Below are positions 34,763-46,320 of a DNA stretch of 64,000 nt, piece by piece; positions within the stretch are counted from its first letter, which is position 1; each line of letters opens with the position of its first letter. Both the position numbers and the translations under genes were made by a program. Below the pieces are notes generated by a model. The model did not search any database and was not told where the DNA came from. It was given only the letters and a program-made list of their open reading frames with translations. The DNA comes from Protea cynaroides. Lineage: Eukaryota; Streptophyta; Magnoliopsida; Proteales; Proteaceae. Location of the stretch: the NCBI GenBank assembly GCA_028583415.1, contig CM053269.1:42707016-42771015 (forward strand), in the 5' to 3' direction.

Positions 34763-35044
34763 ATTTTTTTTTTGATTGCTAAAAGCTAGATTGTATTAGA
34801 AAGGGAAAAAAGAAAGTACCAAAACTTTAATAGGATGAAAAACCTCCACCTTTGACATTGCCATCACTAGAAACCATTCCGGGTCCTCTAAAGCCACAAA
34901 CTCTAGACAATGATTCCAGATATTTGAGACCCTATCATGTGCAGTTTTCCTAGCCAACTCATCCGCCACCATGTTTACCTCCCGAAAGCTATGGGTGATT
35001 TTGACCTTACAATCTGATAGGTCAAATACTACAATAATCTGCAT
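34763..35044 (-). pseudogene. LINE 3' end with RNase H (RVT_3-type) fragment
   Basis: The minus-strand frame reads VKITHSFREVNMVADELARK, which matches the C-terminal part of the RNase H domain of plant non-LTR retrotransposons (typically HIxREgNxxADxLA). The reading ends shortly before an A tract (T10 at 34764-34773), as expected for the 3' end of a LINE. Only about 80 codons remain, so this is a strongly 5'-truncated copy. Confidence 0.65.
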
Positions 35045-35390
35045 TTTTGGCTACGGAACTTTTCCATCGCAATACATTCCCGTCGCCATTGATCTTTATC
35101 GACGGATAGGTTTCCGTCGTATTTTCCATTATCGTATCTTCTGTGGGGTATAAATTCACATTTCTCCTGACGGAAAATATTTTTGTCAAGTAAAATAATA
35201 TATTTTTACCGATGAAAATACTTTTTCCGTCAAGGAAAATGTGTATTTACTGATGGAAATACTATTTCCGTCGCCAAAAATAAATATTTTTATCTACTAC
35301 CTTCTCTGTGAACAATGTATATTTAATTATATACATGCTTATTTTTACCAACGGAAATATATTACCGTCGGAAAAAATGTATATATATAT
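35027..35390. mobile_element. Possible CACTA-type element end
   Basis: It begins TACTACAATAATCTGCATTT, close to the CACTACAA terminus of En/Spm elements, and is followed by repeated subterminal motifs such as CCGTCG, GACGGAAA and TTTCCGTC in both orientations. No second terminus is identified, and an AT-rich tract follows. Confidence 0.4.
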
Positions 35391-35424
35391 ATAACATATA
35401 TTATATAATATATAAATGTATATA

Positions 35425-35466
<42 letters not shown>

Positions 35467-35510
35467 ATATATAAATGTATATAGTATATAAAATATATAT
35501 AACAAATACA
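35379..35510. repeat. AT-rich microsatellite with duplicated flank
   Basis: A (TA)n core flanked on both sides by a copy of ATATAAATGTATATAGTATA. Confidence 0.85.
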
Positions 35511-35696
35511 TAAAGTGCATACACATGGGTCGACTTGACTCGATCTGGGCCGATTTGGGTTGGGTCAGGCTGGACTGGTTGAGTTCGACGGGGTTGGACA
35601 AAATTGGGCTTGAGTTGGGTTGGGCTGAGTAAGTATGGGCTAGATTGATTTCTCTCTCTATTATGGATCCTCTCAGCTTGCAATTCCGCATGAAAA

Positions 35697-36120
35697 TTTT
35701 TGACGGTCTCTATCTCAGATTTTCCACGTTCAATTTGAAGAGGACGGACAAAGGAGTACACTGGTGCTCGAATCACCTGATTCAGACTTCAGATGACCAA
35801 AATATGAAGAATTGAAGCTTTGACGATAATCCTACTGGCAACTTTGCATGGGACCCGCTGACGGCTTCTACCCAAAATTCTTTACGTCCATTTCGAAGAG
35901 ACAGGCAATGGAGCACACTGGCACTTGAATTGCCTAATTCGGACTTCGGATGATCAAGATATGAAGAATTGGAGTTTTGACGATAATCCTACTAGCAACT
36001 TTGCATGGGACCCGCTGACGGCTTCTGTCCAAAATTCTTTACGTCCATTTCGAAGAGGACAGGCAATGGAGCACAGTGGCGCTTGAATCGTCTGATTTGG
36101 ATGTCGGACAATCAAGATAT
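35697..36120. repeat. Tandem repeat, about 157-bp unit, about 2.7 copies
   Basis: Units repeat around ACTTTGCATGGGACCCGCTG and CAATGGAGCACA, starting near 35697 (partial), 35775 and 35932, and breaking off near 36115. No coding meaning is seen. It lies just ahead of the truncated Gypsy element. Confidence 0.75.
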
Positions 36121-36572
36121 GGTCGAATGAAGTCCGATCGATTTAAATCACGATAATTTGCCCAATAAATCCTTAATTTATGATAATTTATAGAAAAATC
36201 CTTGGATTTAATAAGCCAATTTCAATCCGACTAAAATCGCGATATTTTCTTCGTTTGATATCAGAATTGAGTGATTCTGGCATCATTTCGAAGGTACTTT
36301 CATGATCTTGCTGTAGGGCCCGCCAAAATCAGCTTTGAAATCACCGCTTAGCGTCCAAACCTTGAATTGACCCGTAACCCTTCTGAATGCCCACCAAGAC
36401 TCTTGTACATTGGGGACACTCTGGCTCAGCCCAGAACACCATAGAGAGCACAGAGGAATTGATCGACTATTGGTTTGAGAGAGTTTCACTCGCTTCCCCT
36501 GTACTTTCCAAATTTTCATCCCCCTCCGCTCTCTTACTTCCTATACACCAATAAAGTTCTGTTTGGCTGGGG
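36121..36572. other. Spacer upstream of Gypsy 2
   Basis: No recognisable gene or LTR. The Gypsy 5' LTR is missing here, so the left breakpoint of that element lies at or shortly before 36573. Confidence 0.4.
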
Positions 36573-37340
36573 ATGACAAAAATGGGGTACTTACAGGTGT
36601 TTGAAATAGAGAAGAACTTCCGTTTGATGACTTGTACGGAAGATGAGAAGGTGTTGTTTGCTACGCACATGCTCAAGGAAGATGCCAATGCCTGGTGGAA
36701 TTCTACCCGGTCATACCTAGAGGTATTCAAGGGAGCTTTCTTCGATAAATACTTTCCGAAGAGTTTTAGAGATCAAATGGAGAAGGAATTCCTCAACCTG
36801 CAGCAATCCCAATCGACGGTTGATGCCTACCAGCAGAGATATGAAGAGTTGTTCTTCTTCGCTCCAACAAGCATGCAAGAAGAAGAAACCAAGACCCGTA
36901 GGTTCACCACCATGGGATTACGAGGAAGTATCCGAGAGCACGTCTTGGGTTTGGAAAAGAAGATATATAATGAGGCTGTGCATATTTCCAGGGTAATTGA
37001 ATCTAGTCAAAGAGACAACTTCTTTGCTCCAAACAGGGGACTGAAGAGGCCTGCTACTGAGACTTCAGGTGGAGGCAATACTAGACCATTCCGCCCATAT
37101 AGGGCTCAGTCTGTTGTGGTGCCTGCAAGGAACATTACTGCACCACCAACATCACAGTTTGCTGGACAGAACCCAAATGTTAAATGTTTCAACTGTCAGC
37201 AATTGGGTCATTATGTGAAGACCTGTACTCTACCTAAGAAGCAACTGCCGCAGCAAGGAAAGGTATTCGTTGTCACCACTAAAGAGGCAGCTGCATCACC
37301 TGATGTAGTTACTGGTATGATTCTATCCCTTCCTATTTGA
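36573..37340 (+). pseudogene. Gypsy 2 gag (N-terminally truncated)
   Basis: An open frame of 255 codons. After an unrelated start it reads NFRLMTCTEDEKVLFATHML, DANAWWNSTRSYLEVFKGAF, FDKYFPKSFRDQMEKEFLNL, the segment RGSIREHVLGLEKKIYNEAV, and the zinc knuckle CFNCQQLGHYVKTC with all four ligands. Gag forms the particle and binds RNA. The usual N-terminal Pro/Gln-rich part of Gag is absent, consistent with the missing left end. The frame closes shortly after the knuckle, and a short spacer precedes the protease. Confidence 0.85.
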
Positions 37341-37393
37341 CTTACTGTTTGTTGTGTTTGAGCATGTAGAACTAAGGGATAATTAAATTTCAG

Positions 37394-38060
37394 GGACTGT
37401 AAATATAGCTGGTATACCTGCCAGAGTACTCTTTGACTCTAGGGCCACGCACTCCTTCGTTTCTATTTCTTTTGGGAAGCGAATGGAATTACCTGTCAAG
37501 TGTTTGAACCCAAGCTTGATAGTTCATTCTTCGTTGGGAGTCGAAGTGGCGTTGAATGAATACTATGGGCCGTGTACAGTTAGTATTGAGGGCTGAAACC
37601 TAGAAGCAAATCTGGTTCAACTCGAGATGGCAAACTTTGATGTCATCTTGGGAATGGATTGGCTAGGCCATCATTCAGCTAGCTTATTATGTGGTGAAAG
37701 GAAACTTGTGCTTAATGATGAGAAGGGGAAAGCGTTTAGCTTCACTAGGACCTAGTTACCTAGGAAGCGGAAGCTGATCCTCTCCGCCCTAAAAGCTAAG
37801 AGATGCTTAGAGAAGGGAGGAGTGGGGTACTTAGTGTCTGTGGTCGACATAATTGCTGAGGTGCCAAAGATGGAAGATCTAGATGTGGTATGAGAGTTTC
37901 TAGATGTATTTCCAAAAGATCTACCAGGTCTACCTCCAGATAGGGCTACAGAGTTCGTGATAGACCTTATGCCAGGGTCGGCGCCAGTGTCTAGGGCACC
38001 GTACAGGATGGCCCCTACCGAATTAAAGGAGTTGAAGACCCAATACAAGAACTACTAGAT
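37394..38060 (+). pseudogene. Gypsy 2 protease and RT N-terminal linker
   Basis: It reads GTVNIAGIPARVLFDSRATH, where the aspartic-protease signature should be DSGATH; the Gly after the catalytic Asp-Ser is Arg. It continues with NFDVILGMDWLGHHSA and, after in-frame stops near 37596 and 37753, the linker FLDVFPKDLPGLPP, DLMPGSAPVSRAPYRMAP and ELKELK. A frameshift near 38045 separates it from the RT frame. Confidence 0.8.
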
Positions 38061-39524
38061 AAGGGTTTCATACGACCAAGCATATTGCCATGGGGAGCAC
38101 TTGTATTGTTCGTTAAGAAGAAGGATAGTAGTGTACGGTTATGTATTGACTACCGAGAGCTAAACAAGTTAACCATCAAGAATCGATATCCTTTGCCTAG
38201 GATCGATGATCTGTTCGACCAGTTGCAGGGTGCAAAGGTTTTCTCAAAGATTGATCTTAGATCAGGGTATCACCAATTGAATATCAAGGCCACAGATATT
38301 CCGAAGACTGCTTTTAGGACAAGGTATGGACATTATGAGTTCCTTGTAATGTCATTCGGGTTTACTAACGCTCCAGCGTCGTTCATGGAACTGATGAACC
38401 GAGTGTTTCATGACATGTTGGACACTTCGATCATCATATTCATTGATGACATATTGGTCTACTCACAAGACAGGGAGACTCATGCGACACATTTGAGAGC
38501 AGCCCTACAACGGCTGAGAAGAGAGAAGCTTTACGCCAAGTACAAGAAATGTGAATTTTGGCTGAAAGAAGTGGACTTCTTGGGTCACGTAGTATCTGCA
38601 GACAGTATCAAGATAGATCCAAGCAAGATCGCTGCTATAGTAGGATGGGATGCACCGAAATCAATTACGGAGATTCGTAGTTTCCTTAGATTGGCTGGTT
38701 ACTATAGAAGATTCATGGAAGACTACTCAAGAATTGCAGTTCCACTTACCAGACTAACCAAGAAAGGGAAAAAGTTCATATGGACGGATGAGTGTGAAAA
38801 GTGCTTTCAGACTTTGAAGTCAAGACTAGTCTCTGCACCTATCTTGACCATCCCAGCACCAGGCTTGCCGTTTACCTTATATACGGATGCCTCAGGGTTA
38901 GGTCTTGGATGTGTGTTAATGCAAGGAGAACAGATGATTGCCTACGCATCAAGACAGTTGAAAGAGCATGAGAAGAACTATCCTACACATGATCTGGAAT
39001 TAGCAACAGTTATTCACGCAATCAAGACTTGGAGGCACTACCTTTCTGGTGAAAAGTTTCAGATTAAGTCGGATCACAAGAGCTTAACTTACCTTTTCAC
39101 TCTGAAGGACCTGAATATGAGACAGAGGAGATGGCTAAAACTATTAAAAGATTATGATTGTGATATCCAGTACCATCCGGGTAAGGCAAACGTTGTGGCT
39201 GATGCCTTAAGCCGAAAGTGGGCATTGAAGCCTGAGGCAGGACCTAGTACCAATGCTGCATTGTGTGCTGCAGCCTCAAGCTCAATAGAAAATGATGAAG
39301 AATATATATTAGAAACTGCAGGAGATCCAGTGGAACAGGGCTTAATTCATAAGTTCACGTTGATGTTCGCATCTTTGAAGATCTCATCAGATCTCATAGA
39401 TGAGGTTAAGGTAGCAATCCTACAGGATCCACACCTTAAGACTGTGCAAGAAGATCTAGAGAAGGGTAAAAGCAATCCTGACTTTACCTTGGATTCAGAC
39501 AAGATACTCAGATATCGTGGATGA
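38061..39524 (+). pseudogene. Gypsy 2 reverse transcriptase and RNase H
   Basis: The 479-codon open block starts just inside the RT domain. Landmarks are RLCIDYRELNKLTIKNRYPL, FSKIDLRSGYHQ, FGFTNAPASF and the catalytic FIDDILVYS. The connection follows (DFLGHVVS, YYRRF), then RNase H with YTDASGLGLGCVL, AYASRQLKEHEKNY, LELATVIHAIKTWRHYL, SDHKSLTYLF and HPGKANVVADALSRK. All RT catalytic aspartates are present. It copies element RNA into DNA. A TGA directly after LRYRG ends the frame where the integrase should continue, so the polyprotein is broken. Confidence 0.9.
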
Positions 39525-40866
39525 TTATGTATACTTGAGAGTGAGAACTCAAATATTAGAGATCGAGTTATTACAGAAACTCATTACACCCCATATTCGG
39601 TACATCTAGGAAGCACCAAGATGTACCATGATTTAAGAAGACTATATTGGTGGAGGGGTATGAAAGCGGATGTAGCTCGATTCGTGTTCCAATGTCTGAA
39701 TTGCCAGCAAGTTAAAGCAGAAAGACAGAGACCCACAGATTTTCTACAACCACTACCGGAGCCAGCATGGAAGTGTGACTGTATCACAATGAATTTCATC
39801 ACTGACCTACCCTTGACACCAAGGTCAGTGGATGCAGTATGGGTTATAGTCGATCGACTTACCAAGACAACTCGATTCATCACTGTCAGACCTCAGTACA
39901 CCATGGAGAAGCTAGCCAAGCTATATGTGGATAATATAGTCAAACTTCATGGCATCCCAAAAAGTATAGTATCTGACAGAGATCCCTGTTTTACATCAAA
40001 GTTCTAGGAAGGATTACAGAAAGCCATGGGAACTAAGTTAAAGTTTAGTACAGTTTTTCATCCTCAGACAGACGGGCAGTCAGAAAGAACTATTCCTTGG
40101 AGGATATGCACAGAGCATGTGCCCTAGATTTCAAAAGAGCTTGGGACGAGAAGCTAACGCTCATCGAGTTTGCTTATAACAATAGTTACTAGGCTACGAT
40201 CCAAATGGCTCCATATGAGGCACTCTATGGGAAGAAATGTCGTACACCTCTGTTATGGAATGAGGTGGGAGAGAAAATGATTGTAGGACCGGAGTTCGTA
40301 GAAGAAACTTGTCGAGTGATTGATCAAATCAAGGAAAGAGTGAAGACAGCTCAAGTTCGACAAAAGCACTATGCAGATAACCGACGTCGAGATCTGAAGT
40401 TTGCAGTGGGTGATAAAGTATTCTTGAAGATATCACCTGTGCAAGGTCTGAAACGGTATGGTAAGAAGGGGAAGCTATGCCCCAGGTATATGGGACCATA
40501 CGAGATTTTGACCAGACATGGTAATGTGGTATATCAACTGGCTTACCACCATCCTGTCAAGCGTTCATGATGTGTTCCATGTTTCTTTATTGAAGAAGTA
40601 CGTCAGGGATCCATCACACATCTTGACAGCAGACCCACCAGACTTGACAGAGGACTTGACGTTTGAAGTTGTACCTGTGATGGTCACAAGCCAAAAAGTA
40701 CAACATCTCTGAAGCAAGGATATCCACTATGTGTAAGTGTATTGGAAAAGCAAAGATGTGGAAGAAATTACTTGGGAGGAAGAGAACGCAATGAGAAAGG
40801 AATACCCTAACCTTTTCAACGACCAAGGTATGTTCAAATTTCGAGGCCGAAATTTATTTTAAGGGT
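39525..40866 (+). pseudogene. Gypsy 2 integrase with chromodomain-like tail
   Basis: The zinc region and core read MYHDLRRLYWWRGMK, CLNCQQVKAERQRP, ITMNFITDLP, VDRLTKTTRFI and SDRDPCFTSKF. The first core acidic residue (normally ITMDF) is Asn. TAG replaces a Trp codon after TSKF (40006), and a frameshift follows QTDGQSERTI near 40090. The C-terminal part resumes at 40205 (MAPYEALYGKKCRTPLLWNE, GDKVFLKISPVQG, GPYEILTRHGNVVYQLA), shifts again to VHDVFHVSLLKKYVRDPSH, and ends with WKSKDVEEITWEEE and FKFRGRNLF, the chromodomain-like tail of this lineage, which guides insertion. Confidence 0.85.
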
Positions 40867-40928
40867 GGGGGAGTTGTGAAACCTACATGCAAATTTTGGG
40901 GACGAAATTCTTTTAAGGGTGGGGGAGT
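40862..40928 (+). other. Duplicated polypurine tract of Gypsy 2
   Basis: TTTTAAGGGTGGGGGAGTTG occurs twice, near 40857-40876 and 40911-40930, each followed by an LTR-start-like TGTGAAACC or TGTAAGACC. Only the second is contiguous with the full LTR. Confidence 0.7.
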
Positions 40929-43121
40929 TGTAAGACCCGCACTCCATAAACCTGATCTAAACCTTGTTTCATGTTATAACAGGTCTTCCAATCATCACTG
41001 GACCAGACGGGACGAGCGAATGACAATCAGGTATGAAATCAGACCAATCGGACCAATTCAAGTATGAAAAACCTCATACCGGTCGATGGTACCGGTCTAT
41101 GGTACTGGTCGATGGTCGACCGGTATGGCCTACGCAGCATGGATCAGAAAATGGATCTCGGCGGGTCCCACTTTCCAAATTTTAAATCGAAGGACTTTTC
41201 TAATGTTAGGAGGCTTCCTAAATCAAATCCTAGTCTATATAAGGACCCTTAAACCTCCTAAAACTTCTTCCATTGATCCTCACAAACCCTAGAAAGGAGA
41301 AAGAGGTTGAAGAAGGAGAAGGAGCTAGGAAGGAGAGGGAAGAGCCGCCATTGCCATTCGACGAAGAACACATTACCGCAAGTCAATGGTAAGTGCTTAA
41401 ACCTTCCTCTACAATAAGTATTCTAGGATGGTTAGTTATGATTGGATCAATACCATGCAAAGCAGGTATTGATCTAGACCCTGTTGCCATCAAACCCTAA
41501 ATTAGTGGTAAACCCTAGATTCAAGTTTTAGGTTGAAGATCATCGAAACTAGGACTTGAATGAAGTTGGAAACAACTCTTTATCAATGTTCAAACCTAGA
41601 ATGAATAAGAGAAACCCTAGGATCAGTAGAGAGTGACCGACAGAAGGCGAGAACCAAGTGTATGGTCTTTCGGAGACATACCGGTCGACCATACCGGTCG
41701 CACCATATGCGACCGGTACTGCGACCGGTACCTCCCAGAGACTGATCTGTGGGGACCGGCCGACCATACTGGTCATAGATTTTCCCCACAGTGCTGCGAC
41801 CGGTACCTGTGACCGGTCTGCTCTGTGAAGAGTGTTTTTGACCTTGTTGGTTTTTCAACCAACGTAAACCCTAAGAGAACTATTCTAACTAAACCCTAAT
41901 ATCGTGTAGGACCTTGTGATAACACGTTTGGACCTTGTGACGCGGAGCAAACTATCAACCAAGCGTCAGGTAAGGGAATCGAACCTAAACCCTAATAATT
42001 TAATAACAGTAAACCATTGTTAATAATTATGGTTCTGTGGATTGATGTTTGTGCATTCTCGCATGTCATCCTTTACTTTCAGTTATTATTATTGTTCATG
42101 CATACTTGCTATGCTAGGTTGTGACTATTAGGCATGTGATTGTTTTCGTTGGTGTGTGGAATGGAAAGGACTGGAGGTCTGGGATCATTCCTCACACTAG
42201 CACCTTTCGTATCGTTCTGTTTTAGCATGCTTGGTGCGGGTAGGGTATCAGGGGGAGGAAGTGACACTGTGGTCTCCGGCCTGCCCACTAGACTCTAGCT
42301 CTATCTCTATGTCGTAGGGAGCTGCGCTGGGACAGGGCCTACTGTAATTACATATAGGATTGGTTAGTTGCGAACCCAGTTTGCAAGTCCTCGCCAATAG
42401 GGGCTTATGTATTGGTATGGATAGAGTATCAGGGGAGGTGTTGGCGGTGTTTGATCCGGACGCCTTAGCTCTATCTCTATTCCATGATAGGGTGCATGTG
42501 GGACGATAGTAGTGTTTGATCCATTGGGCGGCTTCACACACTCGTGTATAGAGGTGCGGTGGCCATCAATCCTTTCTATAACACATTGCAAACTTAAAAC
42601 AAGACCATGATGTGAATGTTACTCATGCGTATGTTTGTTGCATTGTTTGATTGTCTTATTGAGCTAAATTGTGAGCTCACCCTTGTGTATACACCATTTT
42701 TAGATGTTGATACAGGTTATTCGGTGGAAGATTACATGAACGCTCCGGCGTATGGAGGTGTTGCTGCCCTGGAAGTGCAAGCAAGAGAGGACGAGCATGA
42801 TGCTTCATGCGAGTGCCCTTACTGCGTGTATCTTTAGGATTTGATTTTATTTATTTCAGTTATTTTTGGTTGAAGATACAATTGATCTAAAGATATTTAA
42901 TTAAGTTTCGGTATTTGAATAATTGGATATTTATTTAAATTTATCAATAGATCACTCAGTTCATTTTATTTAAGACTTCCGCTGTATTTATTATATTCTG
43001 ATTGTGGTTATGTACAATGGTTTGTATGAGTGGACACGGTCTTATTGAGATCCTGGTGTGAACCGTTGGTTCAGTGACGGTTCACTCACACTTCTGGTTC
43101 AACCGAAATTGGGATGTGACA
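40929..43121 (+). repeat. Gypsy 2 3' LTR (2193 bp)
   Basis: It starts TGTAAGACCCGCACTCC and ends ATTGGGATGTGACA. A TATA box CTATATAAGG lies at 41235-41244, about 300 bases in, ahead of a leader with GAAGGAGAAGGAG. Repeats of CGACCGGTA and TACCGGTC occur at 41070-41120 and 41680-41820. It is closely related to the Gypsy 1 LTR. Confidence 0.85.
41235..41244 (+). promoter_or_regulatory. LTR TATA box of Gypsy 2
   Basis: CTATATAAGG in the expected part of a long LTR, with transcript-like sequence downstream. Confidence 0.5.
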
Positions 43122-44610
43122 TAATTGATGCCTAACCAGTGCGATAATCCAAACCATAACCGAATTGTTTACCAAACGAATTCTCGATTCCCGTGTAAAT
43201 GGTTCGGTCCGATTTGATCAAGATGTTGGACCCTTATATATATATGTATAAAGTCTTTGAATCGATAGACATCATACAAATTCAATTGAGCTGGAGATGA
43301 GCCTATCGAAGGTTGAAACCTTATGGCTCTGTTTGGTGGCAAGGGATATTAAAGGGAAGCGAAAGAAAAAAAATTTCAAACCTAAATAGAAATTTTTTAT
43401 AATTATTACCTCAACATGACTTGTATACTAGGGAAAATTATACATACGTCCCCTGAGGTTTACCTTTACTTCAACCATTACCTACTTTCGGGGATAATGT
43501 CAACTGCCATACGTTTTTAAGTTCCCAAACGGAAAAGATGAAAACACTTTTTTACCCCTGTACTAAAAACACTATAGACGTCAGTTTTAACCCCCTTTCT
43601 TACCAACGTTTTGAAACATAGGCAATTTTCCTTCCGAGTTTCTTCTCCAGCGGAAATCCCTTCAGCGCCAGAGTTTGGCAGAATAGTTCTCCAACAAAAA
43701 AATAATGTAAGATCGATGTGATCCTTCACCTGTAAATCTAGAGACAGTGGCACTTCAACCTCTTCCATTTTCATTGCCAAAGATAAACAAGCTACAACCA
43801 ATAACTGCATCATCCTAGCTTTTCCTCCCTAGAAAAACAGAAAGGAAAGAGGGCATGCAGCTCACAAAACGGAGGTGGACTGGGAGAAAAGAGCTTCTAT
43901 TTGAGTATCGTAGGGGATTTTTTGAAAGAAAGAGGGAGAAGAGGGGAGATTCAAGTAAAATCTGGTTCATTCGAGTGAGGCTTCCAACTATTTCTTCGAT
44001 TGTCTTTAGAGAAATTTGGATTTGATTTAAAGAATTTCAAAGCATGTACACTATCATCATCGAAGGAGGTTTGATTTACTCTGGCAAAAATTTCAAGTTC
44101 TTCACTTCGGTTACTACAGTGTAGAGTTCGTGAGAGATTGTTTTTAAAGAGGATTTGTCGTTATGAAAAAAAAAAGAAATTCATCATTCAGCATATCAAT
44201 AGTGTTTCCAGTTCTATCCTTTTGATTCAAAATGGACTTACACTCATGTTCTTCAAGTTAATCAAGTTCTATGAGGTTTCAATTCATCAACGACAACGCG
44301 ATTTCTTTTCTCTCACTACAACAATTCTTATTTTTGGTTACGGGTTTTGGCTACTGTAATTTATTAGCCATAGCCCAAAGTAATTTATAGCAATGGCACA
44401 TTTTTATACTGTATCTGAAAATTTACATTAGGCAACAAAGAATAACAGCTCCAATAATTTAAGTGCTAGTAAAGGAAGCAACATTGTGTCCAAACCAAAC
44501 CATTGATAATTCATCTGCACATGTCCCGATGCACTCCCAAGGTCCAGATGTGACTGCAGGAAATCCAAATCCCACCTCGTATCCAGTTTTCATAAATGAT
44601 GGGCTGAAAA
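43122..44610. other. Spacer between Gypsy 2 and unit D
   Basis: No assured gene. Bases 43330-43600 resemble the end of a DNA element (GGCTCTGTTTGGTGG and the CCCTGAGGTTTACC motif), and 44314 begins CACTACAACAATTC, a CACTA-like terminus. A 63-codon frame at 44463-44654 overlaps a 67-codon one on the other strand; neither shows a domain I recognise. Confidence 0.4.
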
Positions 44611-45057
44611 TTGGCCCATCCAACATTAATAGCCCATCACAGATTAAAACTTGAAACATCATTTGATAAGGTGCTGAAGGACAAAAACCCTACTGAGGCT
44701 GAAATTCAAGAGAAAATCATGTGAGTTAGGTTCAATCTAAATAGTCATGGGACGAAATCGCTTGGATTGTTGATTATATAATACCAAGCAAGTTTTAGAA
44801 AAGTTACTTAGATCAACAATCGCCTATAACAGAGAACCTTCAAAGCTAATAAGGGTTGTTTGATAACGCTTTAGATTCTGGATTCTATGGACTCCAAATC
44901 GTTGGGAGCCATTTTGGAGTAGAATCACATTTGGTAAACCTAGTTGGATTTCAGTTCTCAGAGAGTGAACCGTAATAAAATGACATTAGAATCCAAATTT
45001 TTAGAATATAAAAAACAAGCTCTTTTGTTTTGGAACAACATTTTGGGAAAACACTTA
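44611..45057. other. Left part of unit D flank
   Basis: Matches 28690-29160 and ends at the TTA target site of the Harbinger element. The flank resumes at 50536. Confidence 0.6.
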
Positions 45058-45596
45058 GTGTCTGTTTGGTAACACTCTAACTCCGGCTCCATGGATCTTG
45101 CTCTGGAGTCATTTTTGAGCTTCCACTTATTTTCAGAGCTGATTGAGAGTTGCAGCCTATTTGGAGCCTGTTTGGTAACGCTGCTCTGGAATCGATTCCA
45201 GACCTGATTGAGAGCTAGAGCCTATTTGGTAAAAACTAATCTGGAATCAATTTCAGAGCTCACTGAGAGCAGGAGACTGTTTGGTAAACACTAATCTAGA
45301 ATAAAATTTTTTGCCTTAAATAATACAATGACTGCCATTAAGCCATTATTATGTATGTATTTTTGCTAAAATTCACATTTTTGCAAATCGATTAACATTG
45401 TCTTCAGAAAGCATGTAATTGATTAACATTGTCTTCAAAACCAGTAGTTGTCTTCAAACCCAATAATACAAGCATAATTTTTTATATTGGTCTTACTAAC
45501 AAAGTATTAAATAGATTAACAGCCTTCAATACATAATACATCCTAACTAATGTATAAATAACAAAATCATTCCCAAAAGTAGCATCCACAGGTTCT

Positions 45597-46064
45597 TTAT
45601 TCGGATCCAAATATTACATCAAGCTTGTTCCATTGTGGATTTCCATATTTTATGTACTTTGCCCAACCTGAATTTTCCTGAAACGCATAATGAAATTTTT
45701 TTTTATTACTTCATTTGACTTCAGAAACTACTCCAAGTATATGATGACGTATTTACCTTTAGTTGTCTGTCGTAAATTTCTTCGGTGGTAACTACAATCC
45801 CAGTTTCAGCGCACCATCCAAGACCAGTAGTTGCCAACATTTTCTTGAATGACCTATACTCTATCCTCAACTTATGCACTTTGTTTTCAGTTGTTTCAGT
45901 TGATATGATCGCCCTAGTTTCGTCTTCATTTTGGATTTGATATTATTCCACCCAACATCGTTGAAGGTACTGGTTGTCTTGTTGCCCTTCACAACTTCCT
46001 CAACCATAGTGTCAATGAAACAACCAACTTCAACCTTTACCCATTTGACCCTTTCACTGTCCAT
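45597..46064 (-). pseudogene. Harbinger MYB/SANT-like DNA-binding protein, frameshifted
   Basis: Exon 1 (46064-45757) reads MDSERVKWVKVEVGCFIDTM, VEEVVKGNKTTSTFNDVGW and SYQLKQLKTK, then needs one frame correction near 45880 to continue KLRIEYRSFKKMLATTGLGW. A GT-AG intron (45756-45678) leads to exon 2 (45677-45597), which reads ENSGWAKYIKYGNPQWNKLD and ends VIFGSE before the stop. This is the pattern of plant MYB/SANT-like (Myb_DNA-bind_3) proteins, the kind encoded by the second frame of PIF/Harbinger elements, which bind element ends and aid nuclear import of the transposase. The single-base frameshift disables this copy. Confidence 0.75.
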
Positions 46065-46320
46065 TCTAATGTAATATCTGCAATGGAAATTTTTTTATCA
46101 AATTTTATTAAGTTGGTCGAAATGAATGTCACATGTGTGTAGGGGTAAACTATTAATTTTAAGAAGAGGGTATAGCATGAAGTTTGGTGGAATATTGGTA
46201 GTCATATTTTTGTACCCGCATGGATTATATAAATATTAATTAAAATAAAGTTTTAGTAATTATCGTTAATTACAAAACATAGTTATACTGGTCCACCTGT
46301 CATAATCAAAACCAATCTTA

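Larger units (their letters stand above)
36573..43121 (+). mobile_element. Gypsy LTR retrotransposon 2, Tekay/Del-like chromovirus, 5'-truncated
   Basis: Domain order on the plus strand is gag, zinc knuckle, protease, RT, RNase H, integrase, chromodomain-like tail, purine tract and a 2193-bp LTR. No 5' LTR or primer site is found, and gag starts inside its domain, so the left end was lost. Stops and frameshifts occur between domains. The LTR shares its ends and several motifs with Gypsy 1, so both belong to one family. Confidence 0.85.

Noticed and set aside
44463..44662. Overlapping small frames as a host gene
   Set aside because: Both strands are open over the same 190 bases, neither shows a known domain, and the frame ends inside the duplicated unit D flank.
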